Of a stretch of DNA of 52,103 nucleotides, positions 1-8,436 are shown piece by piece (within the stretch, counting starts at the first letter, position 1; each line of letters opens with the position of its first letter). The notes below the pieces were generated by a model. It had not been told where the DNA came from. It ran no database searches and saw only the letters and a list, made by a program, of their open reading frames with translations. The DNA is from UBA3537 sp965658025. Its GTDB lineage: Bacteria > Bacteroidota > Bacteroidia > Flavobacteriales > Flavobacteriaceae. The stretch is from positions 1 through 52,103 of the forward strand of contig CBFHQL010000010.1 in assembly GCA_965658025.1 (NCBI GenBank), given 5' to 3'. Both the position numbers and the translations under genes were made by a program.

Positions 1-1800
1 TAAACGCCGTAATACCATCAGCATCGTCATCACACTCCGGTAATGGTGTCATCGTTGTCGTGGTGGGAAGTGGTTCGACTATGAGGTCTAACTCGGCAAC
101 TGAACGACAGCCAGTAGTGTTGTCCTCTAACCCAACAAAAATCGTCTGGGTTCCACTTGTGTATAATGTGGGTAAAGGTGCCGTATTATTCTCTGCATCT
201 GCCACTGTAGCATGATAACTCACTACGGCATCTTGACCATTAATTACGTCTAAATCTTTTGTAGATAAATCAAACTCCTCCTGCAAATCACCAGATGCAG
301 TGTAGTCACACAATACATAGGGCACTAGCGTGGCTATGGTCGGCAAAGGATCAACCACCAAATCTATCGTGCTGGTCGTATAACAGTTCGTTAAGGTGTT
401 CTCTAAACGTATGTAAATCGTCTGTACATCGGGGGTGGTCGTTGTAATGCTGTTGCCCAATGCACCAGTATTGTCCTCAGCATCAGCTAGTGTGAGGTGG
501 TAGCTTACCACCATGTCCGTTTGTGTACCTATCACATCAGCCGCTACTCCACTCATATCAAAAGTCTGTAAGCCATCCGTATCATCATCACACTGAGAAG
601 GTAAAAAATCACCCACCTCTGGTACAGGCAATGGTTCAACCACCAAATCCAATGGCATCGTACTGTAACAATTCGTGGCACTTGTCAAGCGGATAAATAT
701 CTGCTGGGTACCTGCTGTAGTGTTGGTATATGGACTGCTTAATGCAGCAGTGTTATTATCTGCATCGGACTGAGTCGCATGATAACTCACCGTAACCCCT
801 GTCTGACCACCCAAAGCCTCTGTGTCCTTGTCCGTTAATGTAAACGCCGTAATACCATCAGCATCGTCATCACACTCTGGTAATGGTGTCATCGTTGTCG
901 TGGTGGGAAGTGGTTCGACTATGAGGTCAAATTCCGTGGTTTCATAACAATTGGGAAGACCTGCTTCCTCTACGCGTACGTAGATAGGTTGCCCATAGGC
1001 CACTGTGTTGGTAAAGGGACTGCTCAAGGCAGCAGTATTGTTGTCCGCATCAGACTGTGTGGCATGATAGGTGACAGCAAAGGTTGAAGGATCCTGAGCC
1101 CCTAAAATTGTAGCGGTCTGATTCTCTATATTAAAACTAAAATAACCTCCTGAACCATCATCACAAACCATCATAGGATCTGGAATTGTAGCGGTAGCTT
1201 TGTTGGTCACTATCAAATTGAATAATGGATTAGGGCTGACAATATAGCACCCTCCACCTCCCACAGGTTGAACACGTACATATATTCCTTGCGCATTAGA
1301 AGTACTAAGATATGGACTTGCCAGATTACCTGTCCCCGCTTCAGCAGATGCTAAATCTACATGATAGGTTACTTCATAATCTGTTGCTGATTGTGTTCCT
1401 AAGACTGATAATGTTCGCTGTTCTAAATCAAACGCTTCAACACCATCATTAGACAAATCATCACATTTCACTATGTCTTGTGCCGCAAAAATTTGAGGTA
1501 AATCGATTAGTTTTAGTTGAAATGTTTCTATCTCGAAACAATTTGAATTTAAATACTCGAAGCGAACAAAAATTTCTTCGTTATCTGTACCAGAGTATGC
1601 TGTGGTATCCGTAATGGCTCCAGTGTCGTTTTCTGCATCGGCTATGGTATTGTGAAATGTAACCACATAATCCGCTGGGTTTGGATTGGGCGCAAGCATT
1701 GTAGCTTCATTTTCAGATAAATCAAAGATGTATGGTGGTGCTGCAGGATCGCATATCAAAAGATTTTTTGGTGCATCAAAAATAATTTCTGGCAAAACAT
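1..1800 (-). repeat. Tandem ~93-codon Ig-like repeats with an 840-base higher-order unit
   Basis: Six complete repeat domains and part of a seventh are read on the minus strand. Bases 1-88 and 841-928 are the same sequence except for one C/T difference (position 38 versus 878), an offset of 840 bases or 280 codons, which is three domains. The intervening domains are much more diverged. This shows that a three-domain block was duplicated or homogenised recently. Further copies probably continue beyond the left edge. Confidence 0.85.
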
Positions 1801-4348
1801 CAACACATACCTCGTGAGCATATTCGCAACCAAAATTATCGACTACCGTGTAGGTATAACAGTATTGGCCTTCGTTTGGAGGGGCTATAGTAATGACATC
1901 GGCATTGGTTTCGGTAATGGTGGGATCATCTGCCCATGACCCTGAAACGATTTCTGGTGTAAAAGAAAGATTTGGAGGTTGTATGGCAGAATCAAAATTT
2001 AGTGTCCAAGAAAAAATATAGCCATTGTCAAGGTTAATATTATCAGTAATTCTAATAGTCCAACTTCCATTAAGGAAAGAGCCAACTAGACTGTTCATGG
2101 ACTCTTCTGAAGAATAAATTCCTTCTGGCACATACTCGTCTGAATAGGTTCCAGGACCGTCTCCTGAGGTGAAAGTTCCGTTAGTTTGAATACCTTCAAA
2201 AAGGGTTGGAAAGGAACTGTCTGGGACAAAACAATACTGATAACCAATACCTGGGGTATCAGGTGATGATGAGCTATCTACTGAACCGGTAGCCCACGGA
2301 ATTCCAAGATTTGCTGAAGAACCAGATGGATATTCGTGTAATGTTACAATTTGATTGGAAGGTGAGATTAATTCAATATTTAGGTCTCCAAGATATGAGT
2401 GCTCAAGAACTAGACAAACCTCAATCAGTTGGTTGACATCATCAAGAGTTTGGTCAGACTCAAAGCAATCAACGATTATCGAAGTTTCATAAGAAACTCC
2501 ATCTCCGTCAGGCAAAAAAGTAACCTCACTTTCTGGAGGTGTACATTCGTTAATGTAGGCTGTTGGTATGACAACAGGTGTGATGGTGGTGGTATCACCA
2601 AAGCAAAGTGGATCTACTGTTGCAAAAGTTCCTGTAAAGTCTGGTTCAGTGCCTACTTTAATAATTTGATTAATCAAATTTGTATTTTTACAGCCCTCAG
2701 GGAGAATAGTGGTATTGGTATCCCAAATGTTTAAATTGGCCACATACACTCCTGGTTCGTCAAAAGAAAAAGTTGCTGTTTGGCCGTCTATAACTGTTCC
2801 GTCTCCAGTTTCCCATTGATATGTTGCTCCATCTCCTCCACCGGGTTCTGAAAAAATACCGCTTCCTGAAAGCGTAATTTCTTCACCAGGGCAGACAAGA
2901 ATGTAACCATCAGCATTGGGCTCTGGAAAAGCTGAGTCTAATTGTGCTAAAACGGTTTGGCATTCAGTAGGTGGATCCTGACAAGATATATTGGCTTGCC
3001 ACCCATCTTCTGAACCAAATGCATTACTTGTAAACACAAAAGTCAAACACCCAGATGTGTTTGTTGTGGTAGCCGCTATTGTAGCAGGGCTATCTGCAGG
3101 ATCTGTCCCTGAGTAATCTCCTAGAAGTGTTGTTGGGTCATCTGCATTATCCGCATTGTAAATACTCAGGATATCCACACCTGCCTGTGTGCTAAAGCTA
3201 GTAAAGTCCAATTGAATGATTTGACCTGGGTTTTCAGGACAAATAGTATATGTAAACGTTTCATTATTTGCATAACCACTAGCCGCACCACCAGAATCAT
3301 AGAAAATCCCATTACATGTATTAATAAGTCCATCAGTCATGGTATACTCAGGCGTATCTACACAAACTGGAACCGTATTTGGTTTAAATTGTGCTTCTAA
3401 AACACCCGCTACATAAGCATCGACGACGTCTATTTGACCTTGAGAAAACATATACATACAGGCATCATTGGTGTAGTCCATATAATTCATGGACAACTCA
3501 AACTCTCCTGCAACACAACCCGGGAAATCTCCTGGGTTTGGACACCCACCATTTTCGCTATCAGCTTCAGGAGTATCGGCAATTCCATCGTCCACACCGC
3601 AACCTCCATCACCCCAAACATGTCTTAATCCAAAAAAATGTCCAAGTTCATGGGTTGTTGTTCTTCCAAGGTTATAAGGTGCGCCTGGGACAACATTTGA
3701 ACCAGCGCAACCAGCACCTGAAGCAAATGCATCCAAATTCAATGTGACTGCTTGTCCATCAGCAATACTTCCGCCGAGTGGAGAAAATCCTAATGTGCCA
3801 AAGCCCAAGGATTTTACTACAAAATTTAAATATCCCCCCCAAAGAGGATCGGCTGAACTTCCTCCTCCAAAGTCATATCCAATAGAAACAGCAGGTCCAC
3901 CTTCAACTAAATCATTGTCTGTATTTGCAGGATGGTTGGAAGTCGCAATACAGAATTTTATGTTCGCTGCACCATGGACAACGTCAGGATAGAAGGCACT
4001 CGCAGCCGTCCAAAGATTTGCATCTGGGTTAGTTGCTGTAAAATCTCCGTTAAGGATATCTATTTGGTCTTGTGCTAAGGCCTCGAGACAAGCACGGTCT
4101 GCTTCAGATCCTTCAGGAAAGTGAACTGCTACAGGAATTACAATTTCGTTCATTGCAGATGAACTGCGTCCCAAGTTTGCTCTTGCGGTTAACTCATTTT
4201 GTAGTTTTTCTTGATTTTTAGCCCATTGCTTAGCATAGACAGAATCTTTCATCATCTCGTTCATATATTCCTCTGTTCCACAACTGCGTTGCGCTGAAAC
4301 ATGAATACAGAAAATCATAAGTAACACTAGTAATACTTCCTTTTTCAT
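1..4348 (-). CDS. Giant secreted M43-type zinc metalloprotease with CUB-like, P-domain and tandem repeats (partial)
   Basis: Open frame from ATG at 4348 to the left edge (1449 full codons), so the C-terminus is missing. Seen: signal peptide (MKKEVLLVLLMIFCIHVSAQ) at residues 1-20; a CGTEEYMNEM segment just after it; zinc motif HELGHFFGLRH at 233-243 with a later Met-turn-like SMNYMDY; a CUB-like region around 325-455; a PKD-like region around 470-550; a P/homoB-like domain around 615-785 ending in a WTIRITDN-type motif; then from about residue 850 at least six Ig-like repeats of about 93 residues (CDD..G...F-L...V-YH-T..DA-N...IYVR...CY...LVV-PLP). The HExxHxxGxxH plus Met-turn arrangement is that of metzincin M43 (pappalysin/cytophagalysin) proteases. 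Inferred: exported through Sec and then type IX secretion, whose PorU and PorV are encoded in this window; the expected C-terminal sorting domain lies outside. Substrate unknown. Its start lies 2 bases after the stop of the small gene at 4351-4824. Confidence 0.9.
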   Translation of the reverse strand, partial: MKKEVLLVLLMIFCIHVSAQRSCGTEEYMNEMMKDSVYAKQWAKNQEKLQNELTARANLGRSSSAMNEIVIPVAVHFPEGSEADRACLEALAQDQIDILNGDFTATNPDANLWTAASAFYPDVVHGAANIKFCIATSNHPANTDNDLVEGGPAVSIGYDFGGGSSADPLWGGYLNFVVKSLGFGTLGFSPLGGSIADGQAVTLNLDAFASGAGCAGSNVVPGAPYNLGRTTTHELGHFFGLRHVWGDGGCGVDDGIADTPEADSENGGCPNPGDFPGCVAGEFELSMNYMDYTNDACMYMFSQGQIDVVDAYVAGVLEAQFKPNTVPVCVDTPEYTMTDGLINTCNGIFYDSGGAASGYANNETFTYTICPENPGQIIQLDFTSFSTQAGVDILSIYNADNADDPTTLLGDYSGTDPADSPATIAATTTNTSGCLTFVFTSNAFGSEDGWQANISCQDPPTECQTVLAQLDSAFPEPNADGYILVCPGEEITLSGSGIFSEPGGGDGATYQWETGDGTVIDGQTATFSFDEPGVYVANLNIWDTNTTILPEGCKNTNLINQIIKVGTEPDFTGTFATVDPLCFGDTTTITPVVIPTAYINECTPPESEVTFLPDGDGVSYETSIIVDCFESDQTLDDVNQLIEVCLVLEHSYLGDLNIELISPSNQIVTLHEYPSGSSANLGIPWATGSVDSSSSPDTPGIGYQYCFVPDSSFPTLFEGIQTNGTFTSGDGPGTYSDEYVPEGIYSSEESMNSLVGSFLNGSWTIRITDNINLDNGYIFSWTLNFDSAIQPPNLSFTPEIVSGSWADDPTITETNADVITIAPPNEGQYCYTYTVVDNFGCEYAHEVCVDVLPEIIFDAPKNLLICDPAAPPYIFDLSENEATMLAPNPNPADYVVTFHNTIADAENDTGAITDTTAYSGTDNEEIFVRFEYLNSNCFEIETFQLKLIDLPQIFAAQDIVKCDDLSNDGVEAFDLEQRTLSVLGTQSATDYEVTYHVDLASAEAGTGNLASPYLSTSNAQGIYVRVQPVGGGGCYIVSPNPLFNLIVTNKATATIPDPMMVCDDGSGGYFSFNIENQTATILGAQDPSTFAVTYHATQSDADNNTAALSSPFTNTVAYGQPIYVRVEEAGLPNCYETTEFDLIVEPLPTTTTMTPLPECDDDADGITAFTLTDKDTEALGGQTGVTVSYHATQSDADNNTAALSSPYTNTTAGTQQIFIRLTSATNCYSTMPLDLVVEPLPVPEVGDFLPSQCDDDTDGLQTFDMSGVAADVIGTQTDMVVSYHLTLADAEDNTGALGNSITTTTPDVQTIYIRLENTLTNCYTTSTIDLVVDPLPTIATLVPYVLCDYTASGDLQEEFDLSTKDLDVINGQDAVVSYHATVADAENNTAPLPTLYTSGTQTIFVGLEDNTTGCRSVAELDLIVEPLPTTTTMTPLPECDDDADGITAF

Positions 4349-4350
4349 GG

Positions 4351-4824
4351 TTAATTGTTGTAATGTTGAGGTTTGATCAAAATGAAGTAATCTGTTTGGT
4401 CTACACGAAACAGTTGATTCCCACGTCGAGAAAATGGGAAATTGTATTTCAAAGGATTGAAGGTTTTTGGATCGAAAAATTTATCCCTTGTAAGATTAGA
4501 TACAAAAGCATCAAAAAGTGGGACTTCGGACAGTAGAGGGCATAGTTTTTGAGCAGCAGGTTCTGAAACCTTTTTGATGACCACTCTGTTTCTTAAGATT
4601 TCTTTGGTAGATAAAATCCGGGTAGGACGACTTAGTACTTCAGAAGTTAAAGCATCGCCATAAACTTCTTGAAGTTTATCTAATTCTGCGCTTGTAAATG
4701 GTGCTTTTGTATTGCTATTGAAAGCAATGACTTGTGAAGTGGGTTTTTTGGCCTTAAAATTTTGCCCAAAACAAGAGATAGACAAAAATATAGAAAGGAC
4801 AATATTGTAAAATAATGCTTTCAT
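4351..4824 (-). CDS. Small secreted protein of unknown function, upstream partner of the M43 protease
   Basis: 157 residues, ATG at 4824. Residues 1-20 form a signal peptide with a typical Bacteroidetes cleavage region (CFGQ). The mature part is basic, about 137 residues, has one cysteine (in QKLCPLLSE) and no transmembrane segment or repeat I recognise. The stop lies 2 bases before the ATG of the giant protease, so the two are probably cotranscribed and translationally linked. I do not recognise the family. A role as an accessory, chaperone or inhibitor of the protease is only a guess from position. It could also be an unrelated periplasmic protein. Confidence 0.75.
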   Translation of the reverse strand: MKALFYNIVLSIFLSISCFGQNFKAKKPTSQVIAFNSNTKAPFTSAELDKLQEVYGDALTSEVLSRPTRILSTKEILRNRVVIKKVSEPAAQKLCPLLSEVPLFDAFVSNLTRDKFFDPKTFNPLKYNFPFSRRGNQLFRVDQTDYFILIKPQHYNN

Positions 4825-5014
4825 AAAAAGTTAAATTGGTTCACAAAACTGAAAAACTGGACAAAGTCAGCACTTCAGTATGTGTTGTAAAATTGGTTTA
4901 ATTGCACACCCTAAACAAAGTAGTGAGTGCCCATAAAATTAATTATTTATTTTCAATAATTTTAAAAAATTGTGTTAATAATGAAAAATTAGAGTTCTAA
5001 AGAGAGAAAATAAC

Positions 5015-5022
5015 TATCTTTG
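5015..5022 (+). promoter_or_regulatory. Promoter -7 box for folE
   Basis: TATCTTTG fits the Bacteroidetes -7 consensus TAnnTTTG and predicts a start about 32 bases before the folE ATG. I see no TTG at the right distance upstream, so only the -7 element is supported. The rest of the 4825-5058 gap between the divergent genes is very AT-rich with no other clear signal. Confidence 0.5.
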
Positions 5023-5058
5023 TAGATACAATTTAGGATGTTTTAATTACAATATTTA

Positions 5059-5736
5059 ATGGGACTACATATTAACTCAAATGAAACAGACCACATAGGG
5101 GACAATCATATTGGAACTTCTTCAGATACGCCAATTCGCGAGGATGCTTTTATTTTGAATAATGACGAAAAAATTGAAATCATTCGAGATGATGTAAAGC
5201 ACATCATGGAAACTTTGGGGCTTGACCTTAGTGACGACAGCCTTAAAGGTACCCCAAACAGAGTAGCCAAAATGTTTGTCAATGAAATTTTTGGTGGATT
5301 AGACCCAAAAAAGAAGCCCAAAGCTTCAACATTTCAAAACAAATACAACTACGGCGAAATGCTTGTTGAAAAAAACATCACACTTTACTCCACTTGCGAA
5401 CATCATTTGCTTCCAATAGTGGGTAGAGCCCATATCGCATACATCTCCAATGGGACTGTTGTTGGGCTTTCAAAAATGAATAGAATTGTAGATTATTTTG
5501 CCAAAAGACCTCAAGTACAAGAACGTCTTACCATTCAAATTGTAGAAGAACTTCAAAAAGTACTGAACACAAAAGATGTTGCATGCGTCATCGATGCCAA
5601 ACATTTATGTGTTAATTCTAGAGGAATAAAAGATATTGAAAGTAGTACTGTAACCAGTGAATTTGGTGGTCAATTCAAAAATAAAGAAACGCGTAGAGAG
5701 TTTTTAGACTATATTCGCTTAGAAACAAAATTCTAA
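5059..5736 (+). CDS. folE: GTP cyclohydrolase I
   Basis: 225 residues. Converts GTP to 7,8-dihydroneopterin triphosphate, the first step of folate synthesis and also the entry to queuosine and tetrahydrobiopterin. The zinc-site motif CEHHLLP starts at Cys113, and the second zinc cysteine is in HLCVNSRGI near residue 184; the N-terminal helix motif TPNRVAKMF is present. The length is typical, with a variable N-terminal extension of about 35 residues. The ATG at 5059 follows a -7 box at 5015. It heads a plus-strand run with cysS 15 bases downstream. The window also holds folD, folC and queE, which draw on the same pteridine pathways. Cytoplasmic, homo-oligomeric in characterised members. Confidence 0.97.
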   Translation: MGLHINSNETDHIGDNHIGTSSDTPIREDAFILNNDEKIEIIRDDVKHIMETLGLDLSDDSLKGTPNRVAKMFVNEIFGGLDPKKKPKASTFQNKYNYGEMLVEKNITLYSTCEHHLLPIVGRAHIAYISNGTVVGLSKMNRIVDYFAKRPQVQERLTIQIVEELQKVLNTKDVACVIDAKHLCVNSRGIKDIESSTVTSEFGGQFKNKETRREFLDYIRLETKF

Positions 5737-5751
5737 ACATACTGCTATCCA

Positions 5752-7233
5752 ATGAATTTGTTCGAGCAACAAAAAACAGTCATTTACAATTCCATTACTG
5801 GTAAAAAAGAACATTTCGTTCCCATAAACGAGGGACACATTGGGCTATATGTCTGTGGTCCAACCGTATATAGCAATGTTCATTTGGGAAACATCAGAAC
5901 ATTCATGTCGTTTGATATGGTCTTTCGCTACTTCAAACATTTGGGTTACAAGGTGCGCTATGTTCGAAACATTACTGATGCCGGTCATTTAGAAAATGAC
6001 GCCGATCAAGGCGAAGACCGAATCGCTAAAAAAGCACGACTCGAACAATTGGAACCGATGGAGGTTGTTCAGATGTATACCGTAGACTTTCACAACACCT
6101 TAAATGCTTTCAACTTTCTCCCACCAAGTATTGAACCTACTGCTACTGGACACATAATAGAGCAAATAGAAATCATAAAAAAAATCATGGATAACGGATT
6201 TGCTTATGAAGCAAATGGATCAATATATTTCGATGTTTTGAAATATAATGAATCTAATGATTATGGTATTTTAAGCGGTAGAAAAATTGAAGATTTAATG
6301 CACAATACACGTGCTCTTGACGGACAATCCGATAAGAAAAATCCACAAGATTTTGCATTATGGAAAAAAGCCGAACCTCAACACATTATGCGTTGGCCTT
6401 CGCCTTGGAGTATTGGGTTTCCAGGCTGGCATCTAGAGTGTACAGCCATGAGCACCAAATACTTAGGAGAACAGTTTGATATTCATGGAGGTGGAATGGA
6501 CTTAAAATTCCCACATCACGAATGTGAAATTGCTCAAGCCAAAGCATGGCACAACCACAATCCAGTCAATTTTTGGATGCATGCCAATATGCTGACCTTA
6601 AACGGCCAAAAAATGGCAAAATCGACAGGCAATAATATACTTCCAGCAGAAATTTTAAGTGGTGACAACGATAAGCTTTCTAAAGGGTTCTCGCCTTCCG
6701 TTGTACGCTTTTTTATGATGCAAGCGCACTACAGAAGTATCCTGGATTTCAGCAATGACGCGCTTTTGGCTTCCGAAAAAGGATTCCAAAAACTCATGGA
6801 AGCCCTTAATGTACTTCCTCTACTTTCAGTTACAAAAGCATCAGCTGATTTTGATGTTCAGGCATGGAAACAAAGTTGTTATGATGCCATGAACGACGAC
6901 TTCAATACCCCAATTTTGATTGCAGAACTTTTTAGCGCTGTAAAATACATCAATCAAATAAATGATGGCACCAACACTATTGATACAATCAACTTAGAAC
7001 TTCTAAAAACCACGCTTTACGCTTTTGTGTTTGATGTTTTAGGACTTCAAGAAACGAGTGCAGCATCTTCTGATGATAAACTTACAGACACTGTTCAACT
7101 TCTTATTACCTTAAGAAATGAGGCTCGTGCACAAAAAAACTTTGCGCTTTCAGATCAGATTAGAGACCAATTAAACGAAATTGGTATCCATTTGAAAGAC
7201 AGTAAAGATGGAACAACATTCTCTGTTGAATAA
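5752..7233 (+). CDS. cysS: Cysteinyl-tRNA synthetase
   Basis: 493 residues, a normal length for this class I synthetase, which charges tRNA-Cys with cysteine. Motifs seen: CGPTVYSNVHLGN, where HLGN (His44) is the HIGH-type signature; zinc ligands in CGPTVY, WHLECTAMS and HHECEIAQ; and KMAKS at 287-291, the KMSKS-type loop, with Ala in place of Ser at its third position. The gene follows folE by 15 bases and its stop is 4 bases before the yidD ATG chosen here, suggesting one transcript. Cytoplasmic. Confidence 0.97.
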   Translation: MNLFEQQKTVIYNSITGKKEHFVPINEGHIGLYVCGPTVYSNVHLGNIRTFMSFDMVFRYFKHLGYKVRYVRNITDAGHLENDADQGEDRIAKKARLEQLEPMEVVQMYTVDFHNTLNAFNFLPPSIEPTATGHIIEQIEIIKKIMDNGFAYEANGSIYFDVLKYNESNDYGILSGRKIEDLMHNTRALDGQSDKKNPQDFALWKKAEPQHIMRWPSPWSIGFPGWHLECTAMSTKYLGEQFDIHGGGMDLKFPHHECEIAQAKAWHNHNPVNFWMHANMLTLNGQKMAKSTGNNILPAEILSGDNDKLSKGFSPSVVRFFMMQAHYRSILDFSNDALLASEKGFQKLMEALNVLPLLSVTKASADFDVQAWKQSCYDAMNDDFNTPILIAELFSAVKYINQINDGTNTIDTINLELLKTTLYAFVFDVLGLQETSAASSDDKLTDTVQLLITLRNEARAQKNFALSDQIRDQLNEIGIHLKDSKDGTTFSVE

Positions 7234-7237
7234 ATCC

Positions 7238-7477
7238 ATGAAAAAAGTTTTAACTAAACCAATTATATTACTCATTAGGGGGTATCAAAAATGGATCTCT
7301 CCATTATTTCCAGCCAAGTGCCGCTATCAACCCACATGTTCACACTATTGTGTGGAAGCATTACAAAAACATGGTTTTTTTCGTGGAGGGTTTTTAGGAT
7401 TAAAGCGAATTTTTAGCTGCCACCCTTGGGGTGGCTCGGGCTATGACCCTGTTCCAGAAAAGGAAGAGATAAGGTAA
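7238..7477 (+). CDS. yidD: Membrane protein insertion efficiency factor YidD
   Basis: 79 residues from the ATG at 7238, 4 bases after the cysS stop. An in-frame ATG at 7208 inside cysS would add 10 residues, but family members normally begin close to the basic-hydrophobic segment MKKVLTKPIILLIRGYQKW. The family signature is clear: SPLFPAKCRYQPTCSHY followed by AL..HG...G...G..R...CHPWGGSGYDPVP. YidD is a small membrane-associated protein that aids YidC-dependent insertion. Here it sits with lgt, another envelope biogenesis gene. Confidence 0.95.
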   Translation: MKKVLTKPIILLIRGYQKWISPLFPAKCRYQPTCSHYCVEALQKHGFFRGGFLGLKRIFSCHPWGGSGYDPVPEKEEIR

Positions 7478-7510
7478 AAATTTTATCATTAGTGTTCCTT
7501 CTCAATTCTG

Positions 7511-7518
7511 TATATTTA
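7511..7518 (+). promoter_or_regulatory. Possible promoter -7 box for lgt
   Basis: TATATTTA differs from TAnnTTTG only at the last base. It would give a leader of about 14 bases before the lgt ATG at 7537. No good TTG is seen upstream, so it may be weak beside read-through from cysS-yidD. Confidence 0.35.
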
Positions 7519-7536
7519 CAGACAAAACAATATACT

Positions 7537-8370
7537 ATGACTTTTTTACAAATCGTTTGGGAACCTGCTTCTGATGGAATTCACCTTTTTGGGAATTTCA
7601 AAATTCACTACTACAGTTTAATGTGGATGGTAGCATTCATTTTTGGGTTTTATATCATGAAAAAAATCTACAAAAACGAAAATGAGTCTGAACAAAAACT
7701 CGATAGTTTGTTTATGTATTCGGTATTGGGAATTATGATTGGGGCACGTTTGGGGCATGTGATTTTTTATCAAGCCGAATTGTTTAGAGAAGATTTTCTA
7801 AGCGTCTTTTTACCTTTTAAGTTTAGTGGTGGTTTTGAATTTACAGGATTTCGCGGACTGGCAAGTCATGGGGCTGCCATTGGTATGATCATTTCCATGT
7901 ATATTTATAACAAGAAAGTACTAAAAAAATCTGTTTTATGGATTTTAGACCGTATTGTAATCCCTTGTGCATTGGGCGCCATTTTCATCAGAATTGGTAA
8001 TTTTTTCAATTCTGAAATGATTGGAAAACCTGCTGATGAGGGCTTGCCTTGGGCAGTTGTTTTTAAGGACATGGATAGTATTCCGCGCCATCCGGGGCAA
8101 TTGTATGAAGCTTTTGGCTATGTGTTTGTATTTCTGATTTTATATGTATTGTATTGGAAGACCAAAAAAGGACAACAAGAAGGGTTTCTTTTTGGATTAT
8201 TTTTATTGATGCTCATGGCGGTAAGAGTCTTTGTAGAACAATTTAAAATTGCTCAAGTCAATGGTAGAGAAGATTGGATTTTGGGGTTAAATACCGGACA
8301 AGTGCTTAGTATTCCTTTTATTCTTGTTGGACTATATTTTATGTTTTTTCATCAATCCAAAACAGCTTGA
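7537..8370 (+). CDS. lgt: Phosphatidylglycerol-prolipoprotein diacylglyceryl transferase
   Basis: 277 residues from the ATG at 7537. A GTG at 7492 would lengthen it, but that region carries a likely -7 box (TATATTTA, 7511-7518), so the ATG is preferred. Lgt transfers diacylglycerol from phosphatidylglycerol to the lipobox cysteine of prolipoproteins in the inner membrane. Seen: about seven hydrophobic segments, the GARLGHVIFY and GLASHGAAIG motifs (the latter holding the essential His region) and the Lgt signature GRIGNFFNSE in the form RIGNFFNSEMIGKP. The window encodes several lipoproteins that would be its substrates. It ends at a bidirectional terminator shared with secDF. Confidence 0.96.
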   Translation: MTFLQIVWEPASDGIHLFGNFKIHYYSLMWMVAFIFGFYIMKKIYKNENESEQKLDSLFMYSVLGIMIGARLGHVIFYQAELFREDFLSVFLPFKFSGGFEFTGFRGLASHGAAIGMIISMYIYNKKVLKKSVLWILDRIVIPCALGAIFIRIGNFFNSEMIGKPADEGLPWAVVFKDMDSIPRHPGQLYEAFGYVFVFLILYVLYWKTKKGQQEGFLFGLFLLMLMAVRVFVEQFKIAQVNGREDWILGLNTGQVLSIPFILVGLYFMFFHQSKTA

Positions 8371-8384
8371 TACTTTAGTACATC

Positions 8385-8418
8385 AAAAAAGCCACTTCCA
8401 AGGAAGTGGCTTTTTTTT
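8385..8418. terminator. Bidirectional intrinsic terminator between lgt and secDF
   Basis: Perfect 9-base stem GCCACTTCC/GGAAGTGGC (8391-8399 and 8402-8410) with a 2-base loop, flanked by six A on the left and eight T on the right. It can end transcripts of lgt (plus) and of secDF (minus). Confidence 0.92.
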
Positions 8419-8436
8419 GTATTATAAAAATTATAA

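Noticed and set aside
2429..3992. Several plus-strand frames of 60-120 codons within 2429-3992
   Set aside because: They are antisense shadows of the minus-strand protease gene, which has a continuous frame, a signal peptide and recognisable domains.
7492..7536. Longer GTG start for lgt
   Set aside because: The extension is not part of the family pattern and contains a likely promoter box.
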